From Paraburkholderia kirstenboschensis (lineage in GTDB: Bacteria; Pseudomonadota; Gammaproteobacteria; Burkholderiales; Burkholderiaceae): DNA of 64,000 bases. Positions 53,457 through 62,632 of the stretch are shown piece after piece (the first letter of the stretch is position 1; each line of letters opens with the position of its first letter). A program made the translations under genes and the position numbers. The DNA lies in the NCBI RefSeq assembly GCF_904848585.1, contig NZ_CAJHCR010000003.1:434001-498000 (forward strand), given 5' to 3'. The notes under the pieces are model-generated. The model was not told where the DNA came from, ran no database searches, and saw nothing but the letters and a program-made list of their open reading frames with translations.

Positions 53457-55403
53457 TCACAGATGAAGCGCGGCCTTGGTCGATTGCCACCCGTCTTCAA
53501 CCGTCTGCATGCCACTGTCAATAGCCCTGCCGGTTGCATTGGCGGCTGAACGGGCGCCCTGCCGCACCTGTTGGGTTACGCTGGCTGCTTTCTGTTTCAA
53601 TGCGTCCAGAGCCGAAGAGGCTTCCTTCTGCACCATATCTACTGAATCAATGACGACCCGCTGACCTTCGTCGATTTTTGTGATCACCACTTTCCTGCTG
53701 GTCTGATAGACCTCGACAGCGTATTTCTGACCCGCGGCCACGGTGTCCACTACAAATGTTTCCCCGACCTTGTACGTCTTCGTCGCAATCATCTCACCCG
53801 CCTGCCAGGTTTCCACCACGATATGTCCGGCGGCGTTGTAGACCTTGATGACCGCCTCCCTGGCGGCGTTCGCGTTGGCGTCGAGCCACTGCAAGCCTTC
53901 AGCCAGCACATTGTGGCTGCACTCGGTCATACCGCGCGGCCGGAAATAGCTGAAGGGTTCAACTCCGCACAAAAAGCCCGCCTTCGAATCATGCACATAC
54001 TTGCTGATCAGGCCCAGCACGTCGTCGCTCGCTGTGGTATCCCAGGCCTGAAGACGCCACGCCTCGGGCTTCACTAGCTGGCCGTAGACTGATCCAATGA
54101 CCTGAAGAGGACTCTCTTCCCCTAACACCAGACCCGCTGCCGCCCGACGGCTGCGCAGTGCCTTTACTTCCTGCGCCATGCTCGCATGGCCGAGGAGTCT
54201 GTGGCCGATATCAGAATTATTGTCGGGTGTCCTGACGCCTCGCCGGGACATCGTTCCATACGCCGAATACAGCGCCTTCATATGTGCGTTGACCACGTCC
54301 TCAATGGAGCCGCGGGTTGGCACTGCGCGCATGTAACGTGCGAACGCGGTTTCAGCTTCGGGGGTGACGGCGAAACGTTGGTTGAACAGCGCTTTCATTT
54401 TGGAATCCTTTGCCATGTCGCTATACGACAGCAAACGGGCTCCAGCCCTTAGCGCCTCGCTCATCATGTCCCTTAAGGGTATGCGGGCGTAATTGTTGGA
54501 GATCCTTTGGTCGACTGGTTCGTAACCGCCGCCGACATCGGAGTGCACACCGGGATAGACGGTCTCGCTCCAGTTTGGCATAAGCTTCCCGTGCTGGCGG
54601 ATCAGATCGACGGGGAAAGAAAAACGCATTTCGTGAGCCGCGACATAATGAACACACCGTTCGACCGCACCGGGGACTTTCAGATTTTTTTCCGTAAAGA
54701 ACGAATCCATATTGACCGCGGGCCCGCCGAAGGACGCCACGGTGTCAAATAGGCCCATGAAATGAATGCGAATCGGAAAGCCCTGATAGGTTAGTTGCCC
54801 TTGTGTGTGGGTTTTGCAGTCCTTTAGAAAGTCATTCGCGAAGGCTCGCGCCAGCGCCGCTCCACGCGAAAAACCGAATACCGACAGATTGATCATCTTG
54901 ATCAGACGATGTGCGGCGAGTGCCTTGCTCAGTTCACCCAGGCTTTCGCCCTTGCTTTTCTCGGCATAGGCTTTTGTCGTCGCGTTCAGCTTCTTCGCAT
55001 TGTCGAGCAGGACAATTCGCAGTTTGTCATTAACGTTGTTCTTTCCAAACTCGGTCCGGCGGGTCCCACCTGCGCCACCGAACCCACCGCCTACCTTGTC
55101 CTGAGTTGTTGTCCACGCCTCGTCCAACCAGTCGGTCGCCGTGCCATTGAAAGCCGTACCTACTCCTGATATGTAGATGGGGTAATCCGGTCCTCCTTTT
55201 TCTGCGATTAGAAACGCTGCCTGCCACATTTTTGCGGGATTGGCCCACTTCTTCGAAGCCTCATCAGCGTCCTTGTTATTGCCTGTGCCATCAAAAAACA
55301 AACTGATGTTGACCACGTCAGAACAGTCTTGCTTCGGACTGGGCGGACTATTCGGAATATCACGGTTGCCGGAAACAGCGGATTGCAACTGTTCATTTGC
55401 CAT
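53457..55403 (-). CDS. tle1: Type VI secretion lipase effector, Tle1-like (DUF2235)
   Basis: 648 residues. DUF2235 alpha/beta-hydrolase fold: SLFFDGTGNNKDAD near the N-terminus, nucleophile Ser179 in FGFSRGAALARAF (GxSxG), Asp220 (FMGLFDTVASFGG) and His287 (PGVHSDVGGGYE). The residues match the Tle1 phospholipase group, which acts on target-cell phospholipids after delivery. The C-terminal ~170 residues contain a beta-rich repeat (GEMIATKTYKVGETFVVDT) and a helical tail (KQKAASVTQQVRQGARSAANATG). A GAGGAG site precedes the ATG at 55403. The gene overlaps its probable immunity gene by 11 bases. Confidence 0.88.
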   Translation of the reverse strand: MANEQLQSAVSGNRDIPNSPPSPKQDCSDVVNISLFFDGTGNNKDADEASKKWANPAKMWQAAFLIAEKGGPDYPIYISGVGTAFNGTATDWLDEAWTTTQDKVGGGFGGAGGTRRTEFGKNNVNDKLRIVLLDNAKKLNATTKAYAEKSKGESLGELSKALAAHRLIKMINLSVFGFSRGAALARAFANDFLKDCKTHTQGQLTYQGFPIRIHFMGLFDTVASFGGPAVNMDSFFTEKNLKVPGAVERCVHYVAAHEMRFSFPVDLIRQHGKLMPNWSETVYPGVHSDVGGGYEPVDQRISNNYARIPLRDMMSEALRAGARLLSYSDMAKDSKMKALFNQRFAVTPEAETAFARYMRAVPTRGSIEDVVNAHMKALYSAYGTMSRRGVRTPDNNSDIGHRLLGHASMAQEVKALRSRRAAAGLVLGEESPLQVIGSVYGQLVKPEAWRLQAWDTTASDDVLGLISKYVHDSKAGFLCGVEPFSYFRPRGMTECSHNVLAEGLQWLDANANAAREAVIKVYNAAGHIVVETWQAGEMIATKTYKVGETFVVDTVAAGQKYAVEVYQTSRKVVITKIDEGQRVVIDSVDMVQKEASSALDALKQKAASVTQQVRQGARSAANATGRAIDSGMQTVEDGWQSTKAALHL

Positions 55404-55860
55404 GCTTTCTCCTCTCGTCGAGGATCTTTCCACGAGGCGTCGGATCGGGTATGGACTCGTCAAAAACGAATTCGGCTGTGTCATCCGGATAGATGTTCAC
55501 CGCCAGGTAACGGGCGTCTGCAGGAATCCGCTCCTCGGTGAGAGTGATGGTATCTCTGATGGAGATCGTTTTCCCCGACCCGGCATCGCGCCACGTTAAA
55601 GCCTGCTTTCCGAATGGCACCCGGATGCCGGTAATCATGCCGTTGGTTCCATGGGAGTTGGCGCCGCCGATCCCAGAGCCATTGAGCATGACATCGAATA
55701 TCGGGTAATCCAGGTAGCTGTACAGCACAACGGAGAGCACAATGTCATTTTTCATAAACAGTCTCACTTTGTGGTTTTCATCACTGCACGCAACCAAGGG
55801 GTAAGCAAGGCCGAGCGCAAGACATCGGATCAACGTTCGACGGGTTGGATTAAAAAGCAT
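55393..55860 (-). CDS. Lipoprotein, probable immunity partner of the lipase effector
   Basis: 155 residues. Signal peptide with lipobox LVAC (CSDEN follows, near residue 25). The mature part is mostly beta-rich and polar (VRLFMKNDIVLSVVLYSYLDYPIFDV, GKQALTWRDAGSGKTISIRDTI, IPADARYLAVNIYPDDTAEFVF). Immediately upstream of and overlapping the lipase gene, a typical place for the cognate Tli periplasmic immunity lipoprotein. It resembles small lipoproteins of the DUF3304 sort seen beside Tle1 genes; that assignment is from memory, not a search. Confidence 0.65.
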   Translation of the reverse strand: MLFNPTRRTLIRCLALGLAYPLVACSDENHKVRLFMKNDIVLSVVLYSYLDYPIFDVMLNGSGIGGANSHGTNGMITGIRVPFGKQALTWRDAGSGKTISIRDTITLTEERIPADARYLAVNIYPDDTAEFVFDESIPDPTPRGKILDERRKHGK

Positions 55861-55926
55861 GAGTTCTGCATTCCAGGTTCAAGGTTGAATTCGTGAGTGG
55901 GGATTTTTTGGTGCAAGGTATTACGT

Positions 55927-56220
55927 TCACGGAAATTGCTCTAGCGCTTCTGCCAGGCTGATCTGACTCTCTCGAACACCTTCCACCAAGCCTACGATCA
56001 CGCGGTTCTCATACACCTGGTTACCGTAAATCAGCGCAGCGCAGATGTAGTTAATGATGTCCCTCACCTGCGCCTGCAATTCGCCCGGCGTGTCATCCGC
56101 GACGAACTGGTTCGACGCGCTTCCCTTCAGATCGCGGCTGCGCATCCCCGAGGGCATGTGGTTACCCTGTAGCGGCCACGGCGGCAGGCTCAGCTCCCTT
56201 GCTGCTTTGCTTTGCGCCAA
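55927..56220 (-). pseudogene. VgrG remnant fused to an unknown C-terminal segment
   Basis: 97 residues. The first half (LPPWPLQGNHMPSGMRSRDL, NQFVADDTPGELQAQV) matches the end-of-gp5/start-of-DUF2345 block of VgrG spike proteins, normally in the middle of a 700-900 residue protein. The second half (RDIINYICAALIYGNQVYEN, GLVEGVRESQISLAEALEQF) does not continue VgrG and is unrecognised. The fragment lies 66 bases upstream of the immunity lipoprotein on the same strand, as a vgrG often does before its effector, so a decayed or truncated vgrG is likely. Confidence 0.55.
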
Positions 56221-56655
56221 TTATGAGGAAGCCAGGTTCACGGGGGTATCAGACCAGCGTTGGATTTCTGCAGGATTGATAGGAAAAAGCATGCAGAAAA
56301 TTCAGATTGCGATGTGGCATCGCGACCGTCGGCCCAGAGCATCGCCCAGCGGGCAGTTGCGTATGTCCGGCGCAAGAAAAAGCCCGCGCGGGGCGGGCAA
56401 AAGCAGTCGTGCGCTAATCGCGGAAAGTCGATGAAGGTTATTGGACAACGTCCCGAGAGCGGGCGAGCAGGACATCAGTCCGCGATATGGGCCGCGGAAG
56501 CGGAGCCATCCGCCAACCCTGAGGAAAGAAATGATCCGCGAAAAAGGGCAACCCGAAGTCGCCCAAAAGGCTCCTCACCGGTGCGCGGTGCAGGCTTGCA
56601 CCTTGGCCCATTGACGGCAGCACCGCGCGCCAGAGAATCTCGACAACTGCCGTAC
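56221..56655. other. Intergenic region VgrG remnant / sulfonate permease
   Basis: 435 bases with no supported gene. Short frames are present, but none has family resemblance or a good ribosome-binding site. It probably contains decayed sequence at the edge of the type VI effector island. No terminator, tRNA or direct repeat marking an insertion border was found. Confidence 0.5.
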
Positions 56656-57534
56656 CTACTGCTGCACCCCCCAGCGCCGCACCGTAACCCGCTCCAGCGT
56701 ATCGAACACCAGGTGCTCGACCAGCAGGCCGATCACGATCACCGCAGCGAGTCCCGCGAAAACGCGGTCTGTGTACAACTCATTGCGGTTCTGAAAGATG
56801 TACCAGCCAAGTCCGCCGTTGCCCGAACTCGCGCCGAACACCAGTTCTGCTGCAATCAGTGTGCGCCACGCAAACGCCCAACCCACACGCAAGCCCGCGA
56901 GAATAGACGGCAATGCGGCCGGCACGAGAATCAGCAATACATGGCGCATTCCCGTCAGGCCATAATTGCGTCCGGTCATGCGCAGCGTGGCCGGCACCGA
57001 TTGAAAGCCGGAATACGTGTTGAGCGCAAGCGGCCACAGCACGGAGTGCACGAGCACGAACAACAGGCTGCCCGTGCCGAGGCCGAACCATAGCAACGCA
57101 ATCGGCAACAGCGCGATGGAAGGCAAGGGGTTGAACATCGCGGTCAGCATCGACAGTAAATCGCGGCCCACGCGCGTGGACACCGCAAGCGATGTCAGCA
57201 CGAACGCAAGCGCCGCGCCGAGCAGATAACCGCGCAGCAGTACCGACATCGACACGGCCGTCTTCTGCAGCAATTCTCCGGACCACACGCCCTGCACGAA
57301 TGCGCTGAACGTCGCGCCGAACGTGGGCAGCAGCAGATCGTTATCTACCACGCGCGCCGCAATTTCCCATGCAGCGATCAGCACCAGCGCAATCAGCGTT
57401 TTGCGCAACCAGGTTTGCGCGAAAATGCGCCTGGCGAGCGGCAACGGTGCCTCAATGACGAGCTCGCCGAGCGGTTCCAAAGGACGTTCATATTCGTCGC
57501 GAACCGGCGGCAACAAGGTGGCGGGCGAACTCAT
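56656..57534 (-). CDS. Sulfonate/taurine-type ABC transporter permease (SsuC/TauC-like)
   Basis: 292 residues. A cytoplasmic N-terminus, then six helices starting at ~45 (TLIALVLIAAWEIAARVV), and the binding-protein-dependent domain with FNPLPSIALLPIALLWFGLG (the TauC/SsuC-type signature) and AALPSILAGLRVGWAFAWRTLIAAEL. The ATG at 57534 overlaps the ATPase stop (ATGA). It is the last gene of the tauD-binding protein-ATPase-permease operon. Confidence 0.9.
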   Translation of the reverse strand: MSSPATLLPPVRDEYERPLEPLGELVIEAPLPLARRIFAQTWLRKTLIALVLIAAWEIAARVVDNDLLLPTFGATFSAFVQGVWSGELLQKTAVSMSVLLRGYLLGAALAFVLTSLAVSTRVGRDLLSMLTAMFNPLPSIALLPIALLWFGLGTGSLLFVLVHSVLWPLALNTYSGFQSVPATLRMTGRNYGLTGMRHVLLILVPAALPSILAGLRVGWAFAWRTLIAAELVFGASSGNGGLGWYIFQNRNELYTDRVFAGLAAVIVIGLLVEHLVFDTLERVTVRRWGVQQ

Positions 57535-58379
57535 TGCACGGCCTCCGTCTCTTCGAACAACAGATGATGAATACGTGCGACGCTGCGCTGGAAATCGCTG
57601 CGCCCAAAGCTGTCCTGCGAATACTGATGACTGTTCAACTCCGCACGCACGCGGCCTGGATGAGGCGACAGCAACAGAATGCGGTTGCCCACCACGAGCG
57701 CCTCCTCGATTGAATGCGTGACGAAGAGCAGCGTGAAATTCACTTCTTCCCACAGGCGCAGCAGTTCCTCCTGCATCTTGCGGCGCGTCAATGCGTCGAG
57801 CGCGGCAAACGGTTCGTCCATCAGCAGCACGCGCGGCTGCATGGCGAGTGCCCGCGCGATGGCCACGCGCTGCTTCATTCCGCCCGACAACGTATGCGGA
57901 TAAGCGTTCGCAAACCCGGCGAGGCCGACTTTCTCCAGATAATGCAGAGCACGCTCGTTGGCCTCCGCGCGAGAGAGCTTCTTCGCGACGCGCAGCGGAA
58001 AGGCTACGTTTTGCAGCACTGTCTTCCACGGCGGCAACTGGTCGAACTCCTGGAACACGACAATGCGGTCGGCGCCGGGGCCGCGCACGATCTGGCCGTC
58101 GAGCGAAATGGTGCCCGAGGCCGGCTCGATGAAGCCGCCCACCGCCTTGAGCAGCGTCGACTTGCCGCAACCCGACGGTCCGAGCAGCACGAAGCGGTCG
58201 CCGCCGTAGACGTCGAAGCTGACGTCGTGCGTCGCGCGGACGATGCGCCCGCGCGTCCGGTATTCCAGGCTGACGTTCTCCACCGCGAGCAGCTTTTCGC
58301 TGACTGCGGGGCCGCTGCGCCCAGTGCGCCCAGTGCGCTCGGCGCGGTCTGGAAAGAGAAGCGTAGGATTAGCCACCAT
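57531..58379 (-). CDS. Sulfonate/taurine-type ABC transporter ATPase (SsuB/TauB-like)
   Basis: 282 residues. Walker A GPSGCGKST, Q-loop FQEFDQLPPWKTV (PPW is typical of the TauB/SsuB/nitrate group), signature LSGGMKQRVAIARAL and Walker B LLMDEPFAALD. The first ~28 residues include an RTGRTGRSG repeat produced by three copies of a 9-base unit (58317-58343). It energises uptake with the TauC-like permease. The start at 58379 is 84 bases after the binding-protein gene. Confidence 0.9.
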   Translation of the reverse strand: MVANPTLLFPDRAERTGRTGRSGPAVSEKLLAVENVSLEYRTRGRIVRATHDVSFDVYGGDRFVLLGPSGCGKSTLLKAVGGFIEPASGTISLDGQIVRGPGADRIVVFQEFDQLPPWKTVLQNVAFPLRVAKKLSRAEANERALHYLEKVGLAGFANAYPHTLSGGMKQRVAIARALAMQPRVLLMDEPFAALDALTRRKMQEELLRLWEEVNFTLLFVTHSIEEALVVGNRILLLSPHPGRVRAELNSHQYSQDSFGRSDFQRSVARIHHLLFEETEAVQ

Positions 58380-58463
58380 CGGATCGCCCCCAAGATGTGG
58401 ATTGCGCGGAACCGTCAGGCACTCGCTGCACTCCGTCGATGTTAAAAACGCGGCGCGTCATGT

Positions 58464-59516
58464 TCAGCTGCCTGCGGCCGTTGCGGGGTCGTCGAAGAAA
58501 TAGTCTTTCCACGACTTCGGTTCGTTTTTGATCGCACCCACGCGATACATGAATTGCGCGAGCCCCAATGTGTTTTGCGGCGCGATCTTGAACTCCACTT
58601 GCGGATTTCTGATGATCTTCAGCAGCAGCGCACGGTCGATTTTCGATTTGTTCGTGCGCACATAGATGTCGGCCGCAGCCTCCGGGTTCGCGGCGATGAA
58701 TCGAGACGCGTCGCCCAGTGCATCGACAAAAGCGCGGTAAGTCTTCGGACTGCCGTCGCGGAATTTTTCCGTTGCATAAAGCACCGTTGCCGAACTCGGC
58801 CCGCCGAGCACATCGTACGAATTCAGCACGATATGCGCCTTCGGGTTCGCTGCGAGTTCCTGATCCTGAAACGGCGGATTGCCGAAATGCCCGCTGATTT
58901 CCGTGCCGCCCGCGATGATCGCCGCCGCCGCGTCAGGATGCGGCAGTGCCTGAGTGTATTTGTCGAGGCGGTTGTATTCCTTGTCGCCCCAACGCTTCGC
59001 CGCAGCGTATTGCAACACGCGCGACTGCACCGACACATTCACTGCGGGAACGGCGATGCGGTCTTTAGCGCTGAAATCGGCGATGGTCTTGACGTCAGGA
59101 TTGTTACTCACCAGGTAGTACGGCAGATTGCCGAGCGAAGCCACGCCCTTCACATTCTGCTTGCCGTGCGTGCGATCCCAGATGGTCAGCAACGGGCCCA
59201 CACCCGCGCCTGCAATGTCCACCGCGCCCGACAGCAATGCGTCGTTGACGGCTGCCCCGCCAGAGAGCTGCACCCAATCCACCTTGATATCTAGGCCCTG
59301 CTTGCGGCCCTCCTTCTCGACGAACTGCTGATCGCGCGCAACGTTCAACAGCAGATAGACAATGCCGAATTGCTCGGCGATACGGATCTGCCCTTCGGCT
59401 CGAGCAGGCGCGGCTGCGCTCATGCCAGCCGCGCCGACAGACACGGCGAGCAACGTTGCAGCGAAACGACGGGCAAGCGACGACCGCGAGGCGGTCGAGT
59501 GAAACCTGGCAAACAT
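58464..59516 (-). CDS. Sulfonate/taurine-type periplasmic binding protein (SsuA/TauA-like)
   Basis: 350 residues. Signal peptide SLARRFAATLLAVSVGAAGM ending APARA (cleavage near 40), then a NitT/TauT-type binding fold: QIRIAEQFGIVYLLLNVARD, VDWVQLSGGAAVNDALLSGA, DIAGAGVGPLLTIWDRT, FQDQELAANPKAHIVLNSYD. The ATG at 59516 is chosen because upstream in-frame codons (to 59615) have no signal peptide character. The TauD-like gene lies 77 bases upstream, so the genes form one sulfur-scavenging operon. The precise ligand (taurine, aliphatic sulfonate or sulfate ester) is open. Confidence 0.88.
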   Translation of the reverse strand: MFARFHSTASRSSLARRFAATLLAVSVGAAGMSAAAPARAEGQIRIAEQFGIVYLLLNVARDQQFVEKEGRKQGLDIKVDWVQLSGGAAVNDALLSGAVDIAGAGVGPLLTIWDRTHGKQNVKGVASLGNLPYYLVSNNPDVKTIADFSAKDRIAVPAVNVSVQSRVLQYAAAKRWGDKEYNRLDKYTQALPHPDAAAAIIAGGTEISGHFGNPPFQDQELAANPKAHIVLNSYDVLGGPSSATVLYATEKFRDGSPKTYRAFVDALGDASRFIAANPEAAADIYVRTNKSKIDRALLLKIIRNPQVEFKIAPQNTLGLAQFMYRVGAIKNEPKSWKDYFFDDPATAAGS

Positions 59517-59592
59517 CGGAACTCCGGTCGGCGAGAGATGTAAATTGTTTGAGTTGTCTGCGATAGCGCTACGCTCGGCGCGCCGGGTGTTA

Positions 59593-60501
59593 TCAAAACG
59601 GCACATCGCCTTCAATCGTCGTGCGATAAAGCTTGCGGCGCAGATGGTCAGGCGTGCCCGCCGCGAGGTGCATCAACGAGCGGTTGTCCCAGAACACCAT
59701 GTCGTGCTCGGCCCAGCGGTGCCGGTACACATGCTCGGCACGCACGCTATGCGCGAAGATTTCGTCGAGTAATTGCCTGCTCTCGTCTTCCGGTAAGCCA
59801 ATCACGCGCGTCGTGAAATGTTCGCTGACGAACAGCGCTTTGCGCCCGGTCTCAGGGTGCGTGCGCACGATCGGATGGACCACCGGCTTCACTTGCGCGA
59901 TCTGCTCGGCGGAGAGATTCGGCCGCCACGGGCTGCGTTTTTGCAACTCGGCGTATTTCGCGAGATACGTGTGCTCTGCGGAGCGGCCTTCCACCGCGCT
60001 GCGCAAATGCGCGGGCAACGTGTCCCACGCAAGGTGCATGTTGGCGAACAGCGTGTCGCCGCCTTCGGCCGGCAATTCCTGTGCGTGCAACAACGAGCCG
60101 AGGCTCGGTTTTTCCTTGTACGACAGGTCCGAATGCCAGTAGTGGCCGGCGTCGCCAAGACCGATTGGCTGCCCGTTTTCGACGATGTTCGACACCACCA
60201 GTACTTCCGGATAACCAGGCAACTGGAACTGGTGCAGCACGTGAATCTGCAACGGACCGAAGCGGCGGCTAAATGCAATCTGCTCGTCGGGTGTGATCCG
60301 CTGATCGCGGAACACCAGCACATGATGGTCGAGATGCGCGCGGTGAATGCGTGCGAAGTTCTGCGCGCTGAGCGGCTTGCTGAGATCGAGCCCGAGCACT
60401 TCGGCTCCGACGGGGCCGTCGAAAGCGCGAATCTCGATGTGCTGATCGGCGATGGCGCCGCCGGCGTCGTGCGCGGCGGTGGGAGCAAAGGCTGTCGTCA
60501 C
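59593..60501 (-). CDS. TauD-family alpha-ketoglutarate-dependent dioxygenase
   Basis: 302 residues. The iron ligands are visible: His123 and Asp125 (YWHSDLSY) and the distal His278 (DNRSLMHLAAG), with the 2-oxoglutarate-binding Arg near 288-289 (LRRKLYRTT). N-terminal GAEVLGLDLSKPLS is typical. It hydroxylates taurine or an alkylsulfonate/alkyl sulfate in the cytoplasm so that sulfite or sulfate is released. The start is a GTG at 60501 with a GAAGAG site ahead. First gene of the operon ending at 56656. Confidence 0.92.
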   Translation of the reverse strand: MTTAFAPTAAHDAGGAIADQHIEIRAFDGPVGAEVLGLDLSKPLSAQNFARIHRAHLDHHVLVFRDQRITPDEQIAFSRRFGPLQIHVLHQFQLPGYPEVLVVSNIVENGQPIGLGDAGHYWHSDLSYKEKPSLGSLLHAQELPAEGGDTLFANMHLAWDTLPAHLRSAVEGRSAEHTYLAKYAELQKRSPWRPNLSAEQIAQVKPVVHPIVRTHPETGRKALFVSEHFTTRVIGLPEDESRQLLDEIFAHSVRAEHVYRHRWAEHDMVFWDNRSLMHLAAGTPDHLRRKLYRTTIEGDVPF

Positions 60502-60676
60502 GGGAAACTCTTCGTCTTATCTGTTCGCGGAACGCCGTACAGGCGCAGTCAGATGAATGTACCGGCGCACACGCGCGAGGACAACGAAGCAAATCCGATA
60601 CGGTTATCTGCTGAAGTGATAAACCCGATGTTTTAACGCGCGAGAGCCCCGCGCGAGCGTGTGTTTGCGCTGTGCG

Positions 60677-61255
60677 TCACAGTCGTCCGGGACGCGGATC
60701 GGGCACGAAACCGTCGCGATTGGGCATCGCGACGCGCGGCAGCGAAGCCGCGTCCAGCCGCGTATCGGCGGGAACGATGCCGTTGCGGTTCAGCAGGAAT
60801 GCACTGAGCGCATAGACCTCGTCGGCGGAAAGGGATTCGGGCGCGTTGTAGGGCATCGCACGGCGGATATAGTCGAAGAGTGTCGTTGCGTAAGGCCAGT
60901 AGCTGCCTATGGTGCGCCTTGGCTTTGCGCTCGCCAACGTGCCCTGGCCGCCCACCAGCGGATCGCCGAGACCGCCTTCGCCCTGCGCACCGTGGCACGC
61001 CGCACATTTCGCGGCGAACACATGCGCGCCGGTCGCAACGTCTCCGCTGCCCGCGGGCAGGCCGCGGCCGTCGGGTGCCACGTCGATGTTCCATGCGGCG
61101 ATAGCCTGCTCAGTGAGCGGCGTGCCGACATCGTGCGTTTCGCTTACATTGCGAGCATCGGGAGCAACCGATGAGCATGCAGCGAGCGCCATGATCGACA
61201 CCAGCGCGACGTACGCTGAACGTACCGAAGTACCCGTTGAACGGCGCTCACGCAT
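60677..61255 (-). CDS. Lipoprotein cytochrome c, sulfite dehydrogenase partner
   Basis: 192 residues. Lipobox LAAC (Cys27), a single class I heme site CAACH (Cys84, Cys87, His88) and a C-terminal helix MPYNAPESLSADEVYALSAF, whose Met is a probable axial ligand. It accepts electrons from the molybdopterin sulfite dehydrogenase encoded just upstream (SorB/SoxD-like role). The ATG at 61255 overlaps the dehydrogenase stop by 8 bases; an in-frame start at 61282 is embedded further in that gene. Confidence 0.88.
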   Translation of the reverse strand: MRERRSTGTSVRSAYVALVSIMALAACSSVAPDARNVSETHDVGTPLTEQAIAAWNIDVAPDGRGLPAGSGDVATGAHVFAAKCAACHGAQGEGGLGDPLVGGQGTLASAKPRRTIGSYWPYATTLFDYIRRAMPYNAPESLSADEVYALSAFLLNRNGIVPADTRLDAASLPRVAMPNRDGFVPDPRPGRL

Positions 61256-62525
61256 TGCGCACCTCGCCGCTGGCATCGACACGCCATTGCTGGATCGCGT
61301 TGTAGTGGTACTGCGAATTCAGGCCGCGCGCGGCGACCAGTTCCGCGCGCGTGGGCTGCACGTAGCCCGTCGAATCGGTGGCGCGAGAAAGGATCGCGGA
61401 CGGCGTGCCGTCCCAGCGCCAATCCGCCTCGAAGCGCGTCAGCGCGCGATCGCGTGCGACGCTGTCCAGACGCGCGAGCCGCCAGGACGCGCCGCCGTCG
61501 GTCGATACTTCGACCTTGCGAATGGTGCCGCGCCCCGACCACGCAATGCCGCTGATCGGGTAATAACCCTGCGTGGTGAGGCGATGCCCCGGCGACGGCC
61601 GCGTAATGACCGACTTCGCATCCATCTCGAACACGAATTGGCGCGCGCTGCCGTCCGCCAGCAGATTCGTGTATTTCGACGTCTCCTCGCGGGTTTGCAG
61701 CGGCGCGTCGACCACTTTTAGCCGCCGCAACCATTTGACGTTGGTGTTGCCCTCGAATCCGGGAACGATCAACCGCAGCGGATAGCCGTTTTCGGGCCGC
61801 AAGCGTTCGCCGTTTTGCGCGTAGACCACGAGCGCGCGATCGAGTATGCGGTGAAGCGGCAGGCTGCGCGTCATGGCGGCGGCGTCCGCGCCTTCAGCGA
61901 GGAGCCATGGGCCGTCGCCAGTCTTGCCTTGCGTCGACACGCCGCCTACCTCTTCCAGCAATGTGGAAAGACGCACGCCCGTCCATTCGCAGCACGACAA
62001 CAGACCGTGTGTCAGTTGCACGGGCAGACCGCTCGGACCGTTCCACTCGCTGCCGGTGTTGCCGGAACATTCGAGAAAGTGGATTCGCGACTCCGCGGGC
62101 AGCCGCAGCAGATCGTCGATTGTGAACAGCTTCGGCGTGCGCACGAGGCCATGAATCGCGAGGCGGTGTTGATCGGGATCGATGTCGGGCACGCCACCAT
62201 GATGACGTTCGTAGACGAGCCCGTTCGGCGTAATGGTGCCGAAAAGATCCGCGAGCGGCGTCATCGACGAGGCCGCGCCAGGCAGCGGCCATGCGCGTGC
62301 GCTGCGGCGCACCACATCGGCCTCGCGCGGCGACGGCACGCCGTACGGATGATCGAGTACCGGCGCGCCGGGCGTGCGGCTCGACGGTGCAACTTCGAGC
62401 GGCCGCAGCAGCTCGCCTGCGGCCGCAGCTTGCGACGCAACCAGACCGCCCGCGGCGAGACGGCCCAGCAGCCGGCGGCGGCTACGCGATGGCGGCAGAT
62501 CGGGCGGCGTTTTGCTTGGGGTCAT
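61248..62525 (-). CDS. Periplasmic molybdopterin sulfite dehydrogenase (SoxC/SorA-like)
   Basis: 425 residues. Twin-arginine signal SRRRLLGRLAAGGLVASQAA (14-33), the molybdopterin-binding domain with the molybdenum-ligating Cys153 (HFLECSGNTGSEW) and a C-terminal dimerisation domain (ISGIAWSGRGTIRKVEVSTD). It oxidises sulfite to sulfate in the periplasm, passing electrons to the cytochrome c encoded downstream. Its position next to a TauD/sulfonate operon fits a role in removing sulfite formed from organosulfonates, though the compartments differ. The ATG at 62525 is at the natural Tat start. Confidence 0.9.
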   Translation of the reverse strand: MTPSKTPPDLPPSRSRRRLLGRLAAGGLVASQAAAAGELLRPLEVAPSSRTPGAPVLDHPYGVPSPREADVVRRSARAWPLPGAASSMTPLADLFGTITPNGLVYERHHGGVPDIDPDQHRLAIHGLVRTPKLFTIDDLLRLPAESRIHFLECSGNTGSEWNGPSGLPVQLTHGLLSCCEWTGVRLSTLLEEVGGVSTQGKTGDGPWLLAEGADAAAMTRSLPLHRILDRALVVYAQNGERLRPENGYPLRLIVPGFEGNTNVKWLRRLKVVDAPLQTREETSKYTNLLADGSARQFVFEMDAKSVITRPSPGHRLTTQGYYPISGIAWSGRGTIRKVEVSTDGGASWRLARLDSVARDRALTRFEADWRWDGTPSAILSRATDSTGYVQPTRAELVAARGLNSQYHYNAIQQWRVDASGEVRNA

Positions 62526-62632
62526 TGCGGCAGCGGCGCTTCATGGAGAAGTCGACGATGCTAGCAATGCGCGCCGCCGCGGCCAAACGATCAATCGTGA
62601 TATGCATTGCAGCGAACGCAGGCGTGTCCGCT

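Noticed and set aside
58317-58345. Tandem GCGCCCAGT repeat
   Set aside because: Three short copies inside the ATPase gene N-terminus; coding microsatellite with no sign of another role.
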